A stretch of DNA of 64,000 bases, from assembly GCF_032854445.1 (NCBI RefSeq), contig NC_088306.1:16279764-16343763 (forward strand), given 5' to 3'. Numbering within the stretch: the first letter of the stretch is position 1; each line of letters opens with the position of its first letter. Made by a program: the position numbers and the translations under genes. Below the pieces are notes generated by a model. That model worked only from the letters and a program-made list of their open reading frames with translations, had not been told where the DNA came from and ran no database searches. Positions 51,530 through 61,984 of this stretch are shown one piece after another. Origin of the DNA: Liolophura sinensis (taxonomy: Eukaryota > Mollusca > Polyplacophora > Chitonida > Chitonidae).

Positions 51530-51790
51530 TGGGCCTTAGGTGGCTCAGTTGGTTAGTGTGTTAGTGCAGCGCAATGACCTAGGAGCCTCTTGCCAATGCG
51601 GTCGATGTGAGTTCAAGTCCAGCTTGCTTCCTCTCCTGCCGTACATGGGAAGGTCTGCCAGCAGCCTGCATATTGTCGTGGGTTTCCCCCAGGCTCTGCC
51701 AGGTTTCCTCCCACCATAATGCTGGCTGTCATCATATCAGGGAAGTATTCTTGAGTACGGCATAAAACACCAATCAAATAAATAAATAAA
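51530..51790 (+). mobile_element. Full-length SINE type B with target-site duplication
   Basis: The head GGTGGCTCAGTTGGTTAGTG and the B box GTGAGTTCAAGTCCAGC are present, with the complete body and an (ATAA)n tail. It is flanked by a perfect 13-bp duplication TCTTTGAAAACTT at 51517-51529 and 51791-51803. Confidence 0.92.
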
Positions 51791-52679
51791 TCTTTGAAAA
51801 CTTGGAAAATCTTTGTGATCCCATTGTGTTAGTATAGGGGTTCACTGCTTTCTTCGATCATAATGCTCTAGTAAACTTCTTGAAACCCACATATAATAAT
51901 GAAGCAGTTAGTACAGATTGCAATCATTAAAGGTCTACCTTCATGATGGATTGGCTTGTTATCAGTGACAGATGTCTGGTCACCATGATCATGATATATG
52001 CTTGACCTTGACAACAGTGCAGGTTTGACCTTTCATGAGTCTTCATGAGTTAATGACTGAGGTCATGTCTTATTTGATTGCAGTTACCTTACGCTTTAAC
52101 CTCAGTTTGTCTTCCAGTTGTGAACTGTAATAAATCTTGAAATGTTTTAATTATATACATGTACTTTTCTTAATTCGACTGATGAAAGAGAAATGAATTT
52201 GCGGGTTTGCCGAGGTTTTTTTGTGAAGAATGAAAAGCGGCCGTGTGTTCAAGTGCAATTGGATTTACATAATCTTTTGTCCTGTGGGTGTGAAGATATC
52301 TTACGGCTGTTAATTTTCTTGTACATGTGCATAAAAGTGAAATGGGAATGTGTATATAAAAAAGAAAGTAAGCTAAAAAAAAAAAGCATCTCAATGCATG
52401 TCTGTGGTTTGGTTAATAAGAGTTCAGTTCCCTTGCTCATTTGGTGCAATACAACATGTAGTAATCTCGGTCTGTAGAAACAGTTTACCTTTACTTAGCA
52501 TAGTTAACTCAACGAGCTCGAGGGTCAGAGGGTAAGGGAGTGGGATGTGTGTAGATACAAGTTTAACCAGATTTCATTGATTACATTTAATGCTGTGTGT
52601 GAAATGCTCCTTTCATAAATGATGGTTATCTCCCCTAGTTAGGGCACACTTTGGGTATTCTTTAAAAAAATTGCATCTT

Positions 52680-53010
52680 TGAAGCAGTATAGTATAGACA
52701 AGACCGGGTGAACAGGTGCACTCCCTCAAGAAGGGTGGTGTGGGAGGGGAATACTATCCATTACCCAAGTAAGTTGCACTAAAGGTATACTTGAGGTGCA
52801 TCTAGGGTGTATCATTGAGGTGTAGCGTATCTGATCTGAGGTGTGTTAGGTACTGCCAATTTATGCAAAGTAACACCTCAAGTACTTAAGTACACCTGTG
52901 TAGAGGTGTACCTTGAATGACAAAGCCAAATATAGGATGCCTGAGGTATAAGTGGTGTAAACAAGGTGTATACCTATAGATGTACCTTTGTGTTACTCAC
53001 ATTTAACACA
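52680..53010. repeat. AGGTGTA-rich low-order repeat
   Basis: Many loose occurrences of GAGGTGTA/AGGTGTAC and their reverse complement (TACACCT, ACACCTCAAG) in an otherwise single-copy intron. No fixed period. Confidence 0.4.
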
Positions 53011-53194
53011 CTGATTTACTTTGGTATAATACAAGATCAGAACAGATATTGGTTGTCAATTTGTAAATGCAAGACTCTCACTGTTGTCTCACTGATAAGC
53101 AGTAGATTTCAACCATCTAGCTAACATTGGTTGAAGAGCATTTGTCTGCCTCCACAGGTTGTGCTTTCTGTAAATCGTGCGTATGATTTTCAGT

Positions 53195-53320
53195 AACTTG
53201 CCATAGGTCAGTGGTTTATTCTGGACATTCCGGTTTTTTCCTCCCATCAAACTGACAACCATCATAGAAGTGAAAAATTTTAAAGTATGGCAATAATCAA
53301 ACAAATATATAAATGTGTTT
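53195..53320 (+). mobile_element. SINE type B remnant upstream of exon b
   Basis: CCGGTTTTTTCCTCCCATCA, CAACCATCATAGAAGTGAAA and a TCAAACAAATATATAAATG tail follow the 3' part of type B. It ends about 25 bp before the acceptor of exon b. Confidence 0.65.
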
Positions 53321-53343
53321 GCCTGTTTTTCTGTTTACTACAG

Positions 53344-53409
53344 TGTGTTCGGCCATGTCATCATGCAAACATCACCACAAGTCTAGCTAACTGCCATCGC
53401 TACTGTCAG
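53344..53409 (+). CDS. ANOS1: ANOS1 exon b: cysteine-rich mini-exon
   Basis: A 66-nt, phase 0-0 exon of 22 residues, beginning CVRPCHH and ending CHRYCQ, with an N-glycosylation sequon NIT. The acceptor is strong (T/C-rich run ending TTTACTACAG) and the donor is CAG|GTGAGT, close to consensus. Its four cysteines fit the second half of the anosmin cysteine-rich domain (C-x3-C...C-x3-C). This copy has the best acceptor of the whole array and lies at its left edge, so it is taken as the authentic exon. Relative to the downstream copies it has CGG where they have CAT CAG, so it is one codon shorter. Confidence 0.88.
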
Positions 53410-53448
53410 GTGAGTCATGACAATTGATAAATACCTGCATGATTAAGG

Positions 53449-54890
53449 TGTGTTCATCAGCCATGTCATCATGCCAACATCACCACAAGTCTAGCTAACT
53501 GTCATCGCTACTGTCAGGTGAGTCATTACAATCGATTAATACCTGCATGATTAAAGTGTGTTCATCAGCCATGTCATTATACCAACATCACCACAAGTGA
53601 TTGCTAACTGTCATCGCTACTGTCAGGTGAGTCACAACAATTGATTAATACCTGCACGATTAAAGTGTGTTCATCAGCCATGTCATTATACCAACATCAC
53701 CACAAGTGATTGCTAACTGTCATCGCTACTGTCAGGTGAGTCACAACAATTGATTAATACCTGCACGATTAAAGTGTGTTCATCAGCCATGTCATTATAC
53801 CAACATCACCACAAGTGATTGCTAACTGTCATCGCTACTGTCAGGTGAGTCACAACAATTGATTAATACCTGCACGATTAAAGTGTGTTCATCAGCCATG
53901 TCATTATACCAACATCACCACAAGTGATTGCTAACTGTCATCGCTACTGTCAGGTGAGTCACAACAATTGATTAATACCTGCACGATTAAAGTGTGTTCA
54001 TCAGCCATGTCATCATGCAAACATCACCACAAGTGTAGCTAACTGTCATCGCTACTGTCAGGTGAGTCATGACAGTTGATTAATACCTGCACTATTAAAG
54101 TGTGTTCATCAGCCATGTCATCATGCAAACATCACCACAAGTCTGGCTAACTGTCATCGCTACTGTCAGGTGAGTCATGACAGTTGATTAATACCTGCAT
54201 GATTAAAGTGTGTTCATCAGCCATGTCATCATGCAAACATCACCACAAGTCTGGCTAACTGTCATCGCTACTGTCAGGTGAGTCATGACAGTTGATTAAT
54301 ACCTGCACGATTAAAGTGTGTTCATCAGCCATGTCATCATGCAAACATCACCACAAGTGATTGCTAACTGTCATCGCTACTGTCAGGTGAGTCATGACAG
54401 TTGATTAATACCTGCACGATTAAAGTGTGTTCATCAGCCATGTCATCACGCCAACATCACCACAAGTGATCGCTAACTGTCATCGCTACTGTCAGGTGAG
54501 TCATGACAGTTGATTAATACCTGCACGATTAAAGTGTGTTCATCAGCCATGTCATCACGCCAACATCACCACAAGTGATTGCTAACCGTCATCGCTACTG
54601 TCAGGTGAGTCATTACAATTGATTAATACCTGCACGATTAAAGTGTGTTCATCAGCCATGTCATTATACCAACATCACCACAAGTGATCGCTAACTGTCA
54701 TCGCTATTGTCAGGTGAGTCATGACAGTTGATTAATACCTGCACGATTAAAGTGTGTTCATCAGCCATGTCATCACGCCAACATCACCACAAGTGATTGC
54801 TAACCATCATCGCTACTGTCAGGTGAGTCATTACAATTGATTAATACCTGCACGATTAAAATGTGTTCATTAGCCATGTCATCATACCAA
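53449..54890 (+). repeat. Tandem array of 13 extra copies of ANOS1 exon b plus a fragment
   Basis: Unit of 108-109 bp: a 69-70-bp exon-like part, then donor CAG|GTGAGT and 39 bp of intron. Copies start at 53449, 53557, 53666, 53775, 53884, 53993, 54101, 54209, 54317, 54426, 54535, 54644 and 54753, with a decayed fragment at 54862. Copies at 53449, 53993, 54101 and 54209 keep an open phase 0-0 exon (CVHQPC...CHRYCQ, 23 residues). The other nine carry GATTGCTAAC or GATCGCTAAC in place of a 9-bp CTAGCTAAC-type stretch; the extra base puts TAA in frame. All 13 full copies keep the donor. The pyrimidine tract of the true acceptor is not repeated; each copy is preceded only by ...GATTAAAG (GATTAAGG at 53449), so splicing is doubtful. 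Neighbouring units are nearly identical, which indicates recent amplification or homogenisation. Confidence 0.93.
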
Positions 54891-55119
54891 CATCAGCAAA
54901 AGCTGTCTTCACTACATGGAAGAGTATTGGACACAGAGGAGTTTTGGAAATATACCAAAGCTAACATGCCATTAAAAATCAGGCTTACTCTATTATCAGG
55001 AGACATTTAAAGCACCACTAGATTAAGGAATAATTCATTTGAAGAACAGGTTGACTTCTCGGCAAATGTTTGTATATTTCCTGTAAATCACATAAAATTT
55101 TGTCCATGACTAAGTTGCT

Positions 55120-55325
55120 TGCGGTAGCTATGAGTTCAAGTCCAGCTCATGTTGGCTTCCTCTCCAGCCATAAGTGGGAAGGTCCTTCAGCAACCTGCAG
55201 ATGGTCGTGGGTTTCCTCTGGGCTCTGCCTGGCTCCTCCCATGCTCGACGATGTCACTGTCGTATAAGTGAAATTTTATAGAGTTCGGCCTAAAACACCA
55301 ATCAGATAATAAATGAATAAATAAA
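55120..55325 (+). mobile_element. SINE type B, 5'-truncated, with target-site duplication
   Basis: Starts GCGGTAGCTATGAGTTCAAG, body CCTTCAGCAACCTGCAGATG and GTCGTGGGTTTCCTCTGGGC, tail (AATA)n. A perfect 12-bp duplication GACTAAGTTGCT is at 55108-55119 and 55326-55337. Confidence 0.9.
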
Positions 55326-55337
55326 GACTAAGTTGCT

Positions 55338-57110
55338 CATTTTTTCTTACTCTGAGTTCTGTTGATCTTAAAAAGTGTTTTACCATTTGTTCTGAGGATA
55401 CTATAATATATTCCAAAAATTTATTTCTCTTTAAAAGTCAAGTTTTTTTGAGCTCACTCCCTGGTCATTTATTTTAATTACTTATTTACATCATGTTTGT
55501 AAAAAATATTGTGTCAATTAGACAAATATTCCATCCAACTGCAGGATAATTTCGTGACTGACCCCTAATTCTTTAATTTGTTTTAGAAGCTTTGACCTGT
55601 CTTGTACTAATTTATTACAGAGTAGTTATGGGGTAGATAGCTCAGATCACCTGTCAAATTCCAGACAATAAGTCTCCGCATGTTTATATTAGAAAAGAAG
55701 AGTTGATACTTTTTTTTTCTGTAATTTGAGAACTGTGGGAAAACCAGTTGTATTAATTGCAATATTCCCCATAGAAGAAAACCCACACAATTCGAGCATG
55801 TATACGAATCCTAGCCATTAAGACCAATAATATTGTGACATGACCTTCAGCTGTAGTCCATGACCTTATTTGACCTTCAAACGCTTTTAGTGACCTGCAA
55901 CAGATTCCTTTGCTGAATGTTTGATAAATTACTGTGGCATTAATTTAATTGATATTTTTTCACAAATAAATTAGTGGCATATGTGGGTCATTTGTAATTG
56001 TTACAAAAAATATAGTATATGTAAACTAAAAAGCTGAAAGACCAGCAACAATTGGGCTCTGTCAATGTAAGGTACAGGGCACAGTCATTTTGTCCATTTC
56101 CATAATGAAGAAATTGTCTAATTAAGCCATGAGTAATTTCAGCATATTGCATTCGTGACATGACGAAATTAAAACTTAACACATTCTGGATAATGCCAAA
56201 GATTATCATTCTTCTTTTGGGTTTAAAGGTAGGTCTGTGTCTAAATAGACCGTGACCCAAAAGCTGTACATCACAAAATTGTTCAAAGCTGGAATTCCCA
56301 GTTACCCATGCTAAATATGTATCTTCAGTTTCAACGCCTTTGTAGGGAATCCAAGTGAGCACAGTAGCTAAATGATGCAATGAAGCTCACTCCAGCAACT
56401 AAAGCCATGTTTTAATACATTTTATCTACCACCAGATTTGAGGAGTGAGCAAAGAGAGGGTATAAAATTAAACTTCCTGATTGGGCTTATGAATGGATTA
56501 GTACCACTATTCCCTTCTTAAACGTGCAAAAAAAGTGCTGTGTCATGCCAGCTGTCAGTTTTGAAAGTGAAGTGCTTCTTACATTGGTGGTAATGCAAAC
56601 AAATAAATACTAATATTATTTTACCTTTGCTTCTTCTTAAGAAAGGGATGTGTTATATGTACAAAAACATTACATTACAAAGTGTGCCCAGGGGAGCAAA
56701 AATGTTCAAGTGCGAACACAAGAACAATGTATTTTGTCAAGGGAAAATAGACAGGGATTATCATTTTGATAAGGCGTATGCTTGCAACCTCATGCCCTTC
56801 CCCTGCCCTGTAAATTCTCCCATTAGTGTTTCCTGCATGTCATACATTTGTACTCTGTGGAGGAATGCACATGCAATAAAGTGGGGTTTCACAAGAATGA
56901 CTGAACTGTTATTTAAAGGTGAGAATAAAAGGAAAAAAATTAGCACTGTTTTTTTTTTTCTTTTTGGTCAGAGGAAAAAAAACGAAAATTCATTCTATTC
57001 AAATAGTTAAAAGTGGAGAAAATGTAAAAATGACGAGTTCAGATGAAGAGTGCGAAAAGTTATTCCTAAATGTGGTCTTCAATATTTTTCCGGTTTTTCC
57101 TTAAGGAGAA
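55338..57110. other. ANOS1 intron, no further exon seen
   Basis: AT-rich intronic DNA. Open frames of 127-130 codons (minus strand near 56000-56380, plus strand near 56627-57010) show no domain, have an unremarkable composition and lack splice context. Confidence 0.5.
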
Positions 57111-57114
57111 AAAG

Positions 57115-57480
57115 ACACTTGAAAATAATTTTTGTATGGTGGGTATTTGGGACCACCTTTTGATGTTTATAGTCTTTGTTTAATAATGTCAGAAATGAGG
57201 ATGTAACACAGAGTTAATGAACATTTTTCAATTATTTTCAATTTTCAATTAAACCTCAATTTGGAGCATATTTATATTTTTAATATGTTCATAAATATTA
57301 TCATAATTTAGGTTAAATGCATTTGTTTTGATATAAACAACAAATTTACATTCAATTAAATTTATTAGACAAGCATCACATCCTTATTTAGAACACTATT
57401 ACGCAGCAACGATAAATAACAAAAGTTGGTCCCAGATACCCACCATACAAAAATATTTTCAGATACCCTTTTCACTTGAA
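57115..57480. mobile_element. Fold-back / MITE-like element, family 3
   Basis: Long inverted arms: left TTTTTGTATGGTGGGTATTT GGGACCACCTTTTG, right CAAAAGTTGGTCCCAGATAC CCACCATACAAAAA, and weaker outer pairing through CACTTGAAAA. About 365 bp overall, AT-rich centre, no transposase. It sits in the ANOS1 intron before the WAP exon. Confidence 0.85.
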
Positions 57481-57484
57481 AAAA

Positions 57485-59410
57485 AAATTCAAAAAAATAT
57501 TAAAGGTCATATTTGCAAATAAGTTTTGACGCTCTTTCATCTGATTTTGGCATCATTTTTATGTTTTCTTCTCCTTTAACGATTTTAAAAAAAATTCCAT
57601 AGTGGTTGTATTATTTGAATAATATACTCCTGCTTGTACACATCATCTCAGTTCTTGAAACCTCTCCAAGGAGCAAAAAGCATGCACTGCATAAAATAGT
57701 ATCAAACACATTAAAATTGAAAAGTGAAATTGAGGAGATTACAGGGGGAAAATTTAAGTTCCAACATGTCACAATGGTGTAATGTGAACAGTTCAGTTGT
57801 ACTAGCTATTAAGGCAATGTTTTGTGTCAAATATAGCCCTACATGTATCATTGTGAATGGTGAGCTGACCCGGAATCTACTGACGTTTGACCTAGGCCAA
57901 TTCTCTTGCCTTTTCTCCTTCCTTTATCTGGACAAAAGCTACATGTAGCTCCCTTAATTATTTGTCCACTTTAGCCTATTTAGTGTATGACTCACCGGGG
58001 TTGATCTATTCTGACAGGGCAGGAGATGAAGAAGAGATGCTTTACAACTCTTCCTTATAAATAGTCCCTTTGTAAGTCTGCATGGCTTGAGAGAATGTAC
58101 ACAGGTAGAAAAAAAAAATAGCTGTTAGTTTTTAACTTGTCAGTGCCCCCAGAAAGCTTCTGTTAACTTTCCCCAGGCCATTATTATGTTGTCAGCTTCT
58201 GAACAATGTGTCGTAATTATCACTTACCCTGTCCACCCTCCCATCAGCAATTTGGACTCTTCCTAGAGAGCCTCTATAATTACACTTCACCTGATACAGG
58301 GCTGAGTTTTTGCACAAAAATGACATCCGCATGAAAGGTGGACAGAAAGAAACCAGATGTTATCAATTTCAAGCAGATTTATAAATCTGAAGGACTGTCA
58401 GTGCCCTTTCCAAACATTCTTCCACCTTGTGCATAGAAATGTCATCCACGCATTCAACAGGTGGAAAAGAAGGCCGTTCTTGTCAGTTACAGATTCAAAG
58501 GTGAAAATGATTTACGTCTTGGCGAGTGATGAAAGATACCTCTCCATTCTTGACAGAAGGGGAAAAAAAAACTTTATCTCCCTGCTTTGTCTATTGTAAA
58601 TTCATTATAATGAACATCATGGTTTATAAGTGTAGAGAGGCTCTTAAGACTAAAGTGGTAAGGTTGGTATATGACAGATGTATGTCATAGCTAAACTTTA
58701 AGACTCGATACACACCTGGGGCGTAGGGTGGGGACTTCCTGGCGAGGATTCAGGTGTGTTGAACATCAGCAACAGTGTGGTGACTTTGTTCCTGGGGAAA
58801 TTTACTGACTTCTGACAACATCTTTACACTTTGACTTTTACTATCAGCCAGTCCATGTAGATAGGTGAAATAGAAAAGAACCCTATCTCTCCACACCCTA
58901 CTCAAATAAAAGGGCCTTAAAAAAGGGGGATATCGTATATCCACTTTCACATTTCTGGATAAAGTAATGCCAGTTTTCTCAGGTGACACTAAAGAAAGTT
59001 CCCAAAATCCCCCTTTTTCCCCCCTTGAGCTACCAGCTTTTTTTATGGTTGTCCTGTTTGTCAAGGCTTTCTGATCTTGTAAATATGTCTTTAACAGGAA
59101 CATTTGTTGGGAAAATCAACATTTCCCGCAATTTGTAGGATTTTTCACTTTTGTTTTTCGAACCTCCCCTGTCATTGATGAAAAAGATTCATCTACCTTT
59201 AAAACTAAAATGTTTATTATGTTTGTCTTTGTGAATTGCCACTCATATTTTCATATGAAATACCCCTTCCTCTACAGTTTCCAAAAACAAACTTTATTTT
59301 ATATCAATATCAAAATTTTATCAATTTGTGTGCATATACATACAAGTATGTATGGTTCAGGTGTTGAAACCATTAGTATCATTGGCCTCAGTATGAGTGC
59401 TGTTTTCTCG
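57485..59410. other. ANOS1 intron, no further exon seen
   Basis: No acceptor-exon-donor set with anosmin similarity. The cysteine-rich domain is complete when exon b is joined directly to exon c, so none is needed. Confidence 0.5.
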
Positions 59411-59417
59411 TTACCAG

Positions 59418-59634
59418 GCAGGTGAGTCTGCTTGTGTGGAGACTTGTGGCTTCCTAAAACTGGCTCACACAACGAAGCCTGGCTCCTGTCACGCACCTGA
59501 AGCTGCTACTGGATTTGAAGCGGCCTGCATCCAAAGTTGTACCAAAGACGGAGATTGTGGTGATCACCTGAAATGTTGTAGTAATGGACCAGACTGTGGC
59601 TTCACCTGTCAGAAGCCAGACAAACTCAGCCAAG
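59418..59634 (+). CDS. ANOS1: ANOS1 exon c: WAP four-disulfide core domain
   Basis: A 217-nt exon, phase 0 in and phase 1 out; acceptor TTACCAG|GCA, donor CAAG|GTCAGT. It starts AGESACVETCGFLK, the last two cysteines of the cysteine-rich domain and the conserved GFLK-like stretch. A full WAP domain follows with eight cysteines in the order SC..AAC..QSC..GDC..KCC..DC..TC, including GFEAACIQSC and LKCCSNG. WAP domains fold as small disulfide cores; in anosmin the domain contributes with FN3-1 to FGFR1 and protease binding. The frame is also open upstream across the acceptor, but residues before AGES lack homology and the acceptor fits exon b's phase. This is the strongest single piece of evidence for gene identity. 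Confidence 0.95.
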
Positions 59635-60154
59635 GTCAGTATGTCTATCTGCCCAACACCCAACTACTGGCTCATAGGGTGTGGGTTCAGTCCCAACCAT
59701 GGACAGTTTTGTAACTTTATTACTCATTTTCATTATTTGTGCGACCTTGTCAGTCCGTATTGCTCATTTGTTCAGATATTTTGTTCATTTAGACTGTTAT
59801 ATTTGTATCGTGTCCGTTGGAAAGTTTGCCATTAACTTAACAAAGGATGGGGTTTTACACCTCAAATACTCCAGTTTCCTCCACCTTTCAACCGAAGCAC
59901 TGTCGTAAAAAGTGAAAAGTTTTGTCTACGGCGCTAAAAAACAATGAAACAGATACAAACTGCCGTTCACGGAACATGTGTAAGCGGTACATTGTCCATA
60001 GATGGCTGGAAACGTTCCATTGGGTTTACATTTGGTAAAATGTTTAACGCCTAACTGCATATTTTGGGGGGGAAAGTGTACCAGAATGCTGTGATTTTTA
60101 CGTGTACTTGACTATTAACTGGTGTGTGACCTAGGTTACATACCTTAAGTGCAT

Positions 60155-60303
60155 ATTTATTTATTTATTCGATTGATGTTTTACGCCGTACTCAAGAATA
60201 TTTCATTTATACGATGGCGGCCAGCATTGTGGTGGGAGGAAACCGGGCAGAGCCTGGGAAAACTCACCACCATCCACAGGTTGCTGCCAGACCATCCCAT
60301 GAA
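60155..60303 (-). mobile_element. SINE type B, reverse, 5'-truncated
   Basis: On the minus strand: GGTCTGGCAGCAACCTGTGG, GGTTTCCTCCCACCACAATG, GCTGGCCGCCATCGTATAAA, TGAAATATTCTTGAGTACGG and (AATA)n. TGCATATTTA at 60150-60159 and 60304-60313 looks like a 10-bp target duplication. Confidence 0.88.
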
Positions 60304-60354
60304 TGCATATTTAAGTTAAAATTCACAAGCCTTCACTTCTCTGAGTTTTCCTTA

Positions 60355-60535
60355 GTGTGAGTTGGTGGGGTGTCATGTGTGTTGTCTTAGGCATGATACT
60401 TTAGTTGTCACAGCACTCTGGCTGCGTGGACTTGCCCTGTCACGATAAAGCACATTATATGTACGCGCACCTAATCATTCGTCATCACCTGACTGAAAAA
60501 TTGTTATTAAAGTATGACATGAAAAACTAAGATCA
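60355..60535 (+). mobile_element. SINE type D, 3' part
   Basis: TGTTGTCTTAGGCATGATAC, GACTTGCCCTGTCACGATAA, CGTCATCACCTGACTGAAAA and ATTGTTATTAAAGTATGAC follow the type D 3' end. Confidence 0.7.
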
Positions 60536-60627
60536 TACATATATTTGGGGGAATTTGATATGGCTGCATTTCTGTTTTCGAATAAAACATGGACTTTTTG
60601 TCATAAATACCATGCTTATGATTTCAG

Positions 60628-60824
60628 ACATACCAAAGATGCCTCATTTTGTAAAAGTCACGGAGAGTCGTAAGGGGAGAGCAGCCATTGTCAATTGGCA
60701 TGGTGCCAAGGTGTCGAACGACAGCCTGGTGCCCCCTACAGTGATCTATGTGCTACAGTATCGTCATATCCTGTCCCCAAAACCAAACTGGGGCTTCAAC
60801 ACCCCCTGGCTGGTTGTCACCCAG
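60628..60824 (+). CDS. ANOS1: ANOS1 exon d: FN3 repeat 1, first half
   Basis: A 197-nt exon, phase 1 in and 0 out; acceptor GATTTCAG, donor CCCAG|GTAAGC. The peptide starts DIPKMPHFVKV and includes the FN3 beta-strand B Trp in AAIVNWHG and strand C PPTVIYVLQYR, then a C-C' loop rich in Pro/Trp and the strand C' segment WLVVTQ. The vertebrate anosmin FN3-1 shows the same pattern: a W in strand B, P-V-I-Y-V-V-Q-R and a T-Q end just before an exon boundary. Together with exon e it makes a complete FN3 fold. Confidence 0.93.
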
Positions 60825-61054
60825 GTAAGCGTATGTGTCTGTAACCATGTCTGCCTGCTGTCCATTCATTGGTATGTGTGTCTTTCCGTCTGTTCAAGAT
60901 TTCTTTACGTTCACACAGATGAACAATGAACACTGATGTACCAGTTTGAGCTTTAAAGGATGAAATTCTATTTAGTTTGCTGATCATAAGTAATTATTGA
61001 TTTAATGGTGGGTATTACTCAGGTTAGTTTATGGTTTAGAAACATTTATTGCGA

Positions 61055-61285
61055 CTGGCCCCGATAGCACAGCTGGTAGAGCGTCCGCTTCGGGAGCGGT
61101 AGATCCAGGGTCAATCCTAGGTTGAGTCACACCTAAGACCTTAAAGGAGGAAGTTTTAACTTCCTCGCTTGGCGTTCAGCATGAAGGGAATAGTGCAACG
61201 ACTGGTTGACCTGTATCTGTATAATGACTCGTCTCGGTGAAGCAGCACTAGATAAAATCCGTCCTGCAACAAGGAGGCACATAGT
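61055..61285 (+). mobile_element. tRNA-derived SINE type A, 3'-shortened
   Basis: A well-kept head GGCCCCGATAGCACAGCTGG, TAGAGCGTCCGCTTCGGGAG, GTAGATCCAGGGTCAATCC, then CTTCCTCGCTTGGCGTTCAG. The body has an internal deletion and stops at CAACAAGGAGGCACATAG. It lies in the intron between exons d and e. Confidence 0.88.
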
Positions 61286-61547
61286 TTATGCATAAAAAAA
61301 TACCTTAAATGTGGCAAAATATCAACTTAGCAAATCCCCGTCCTCGTGATGGAATAACGGGTTAGTATTTTATTTCTGTAATATTGTATGGTCATTCACC
61401 TGCATGTCTACTCTCTCGAAATCAAAAGTAGTAATTGATACAAGTCATGTAGTAATCATTTGACCATTGAAAATGATACTATTCACAGAGTGCACTTTGC
61501 TTTGAAGGTAAAGTAGGGTGTCTTGATCTTTTTCTTTTTGCTTTCAG

Positions 61548-61677
61548 ACAACCAGAAGAAATTATTTGGTTCGGAATATTCAGCCTGGTCACTGGTATCA
61601 GTTCCGCGTGGCTGCTGTTGTAGCCAATGGGACAAATGGATTTACAGACCCGACAGCGGCATTTAAATCTTCACAAG
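61548..61677 (+). CDS. ANOS1: ANOS1 exon e: FN3 repeat 1, second half
   Basis: A 130-nt exon, phase 0 in and 1 out; acceptor in a long T/C tract ending CTTTCAG, donor CAAG|GTCAGT. It encodes TTRRNYLVRNIQPGHWYQFR and continues VAAV...NGTNGFT. WYQFRVAAV and the G-F-T-x-P turn are near-identical to the strand F/G region of vertebrate anosmin FN3-1. There is an N-glycosylation sequon NGT in the F-G loop. Basic residues at its start (RR) fit the heparin-binding character of this repeat in the family, but that role is inferred. Confidence 0.94.
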
Positions 61678-61984
61678 GTCAGTGACACACAGTGTGTGGG
61701 TTTTTTTGATATGTGTACTTCCATGCAAACTAATTCATTTCAAAGCTGATTGCGGCTTTCTTCTCATTTTATTTCCACTTTGCCTCTGTTTTATGCCTCC
61801 AGTTATAAAAGTAAAATATCCCTGCGGAAAAACATTTGATGTTGAAAATGAGCAGCAGCTTTTAAATCTCTTCCAAACGTCATCGTAGTCCTTTGATTCG
61901 TCTTTGCCATCAAGTTTTTAAAGAGGGTTTCAAACTCCAATCAAATGGATAAATAAATGGTACAGAAGACAGCAAAACACAGTG

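Noticed and set aside
53449-54890. CRISPR-like array
   Set aside because: The period is regular but there are no unique spacers; the whole unit is repeated and it lies in an animal gene intron.
58750-59103. 117-codon minus-strand frame in the ANOS1 intron
   Set aside because: No recognisable domain, intronic and antisense to ANOS1; most likely chance.
61059-61130. tRNA gene
   Set aside because: A and B boxes are present, but the sequence runs straight into a SINE body and the same head recurs in other SINE copies.
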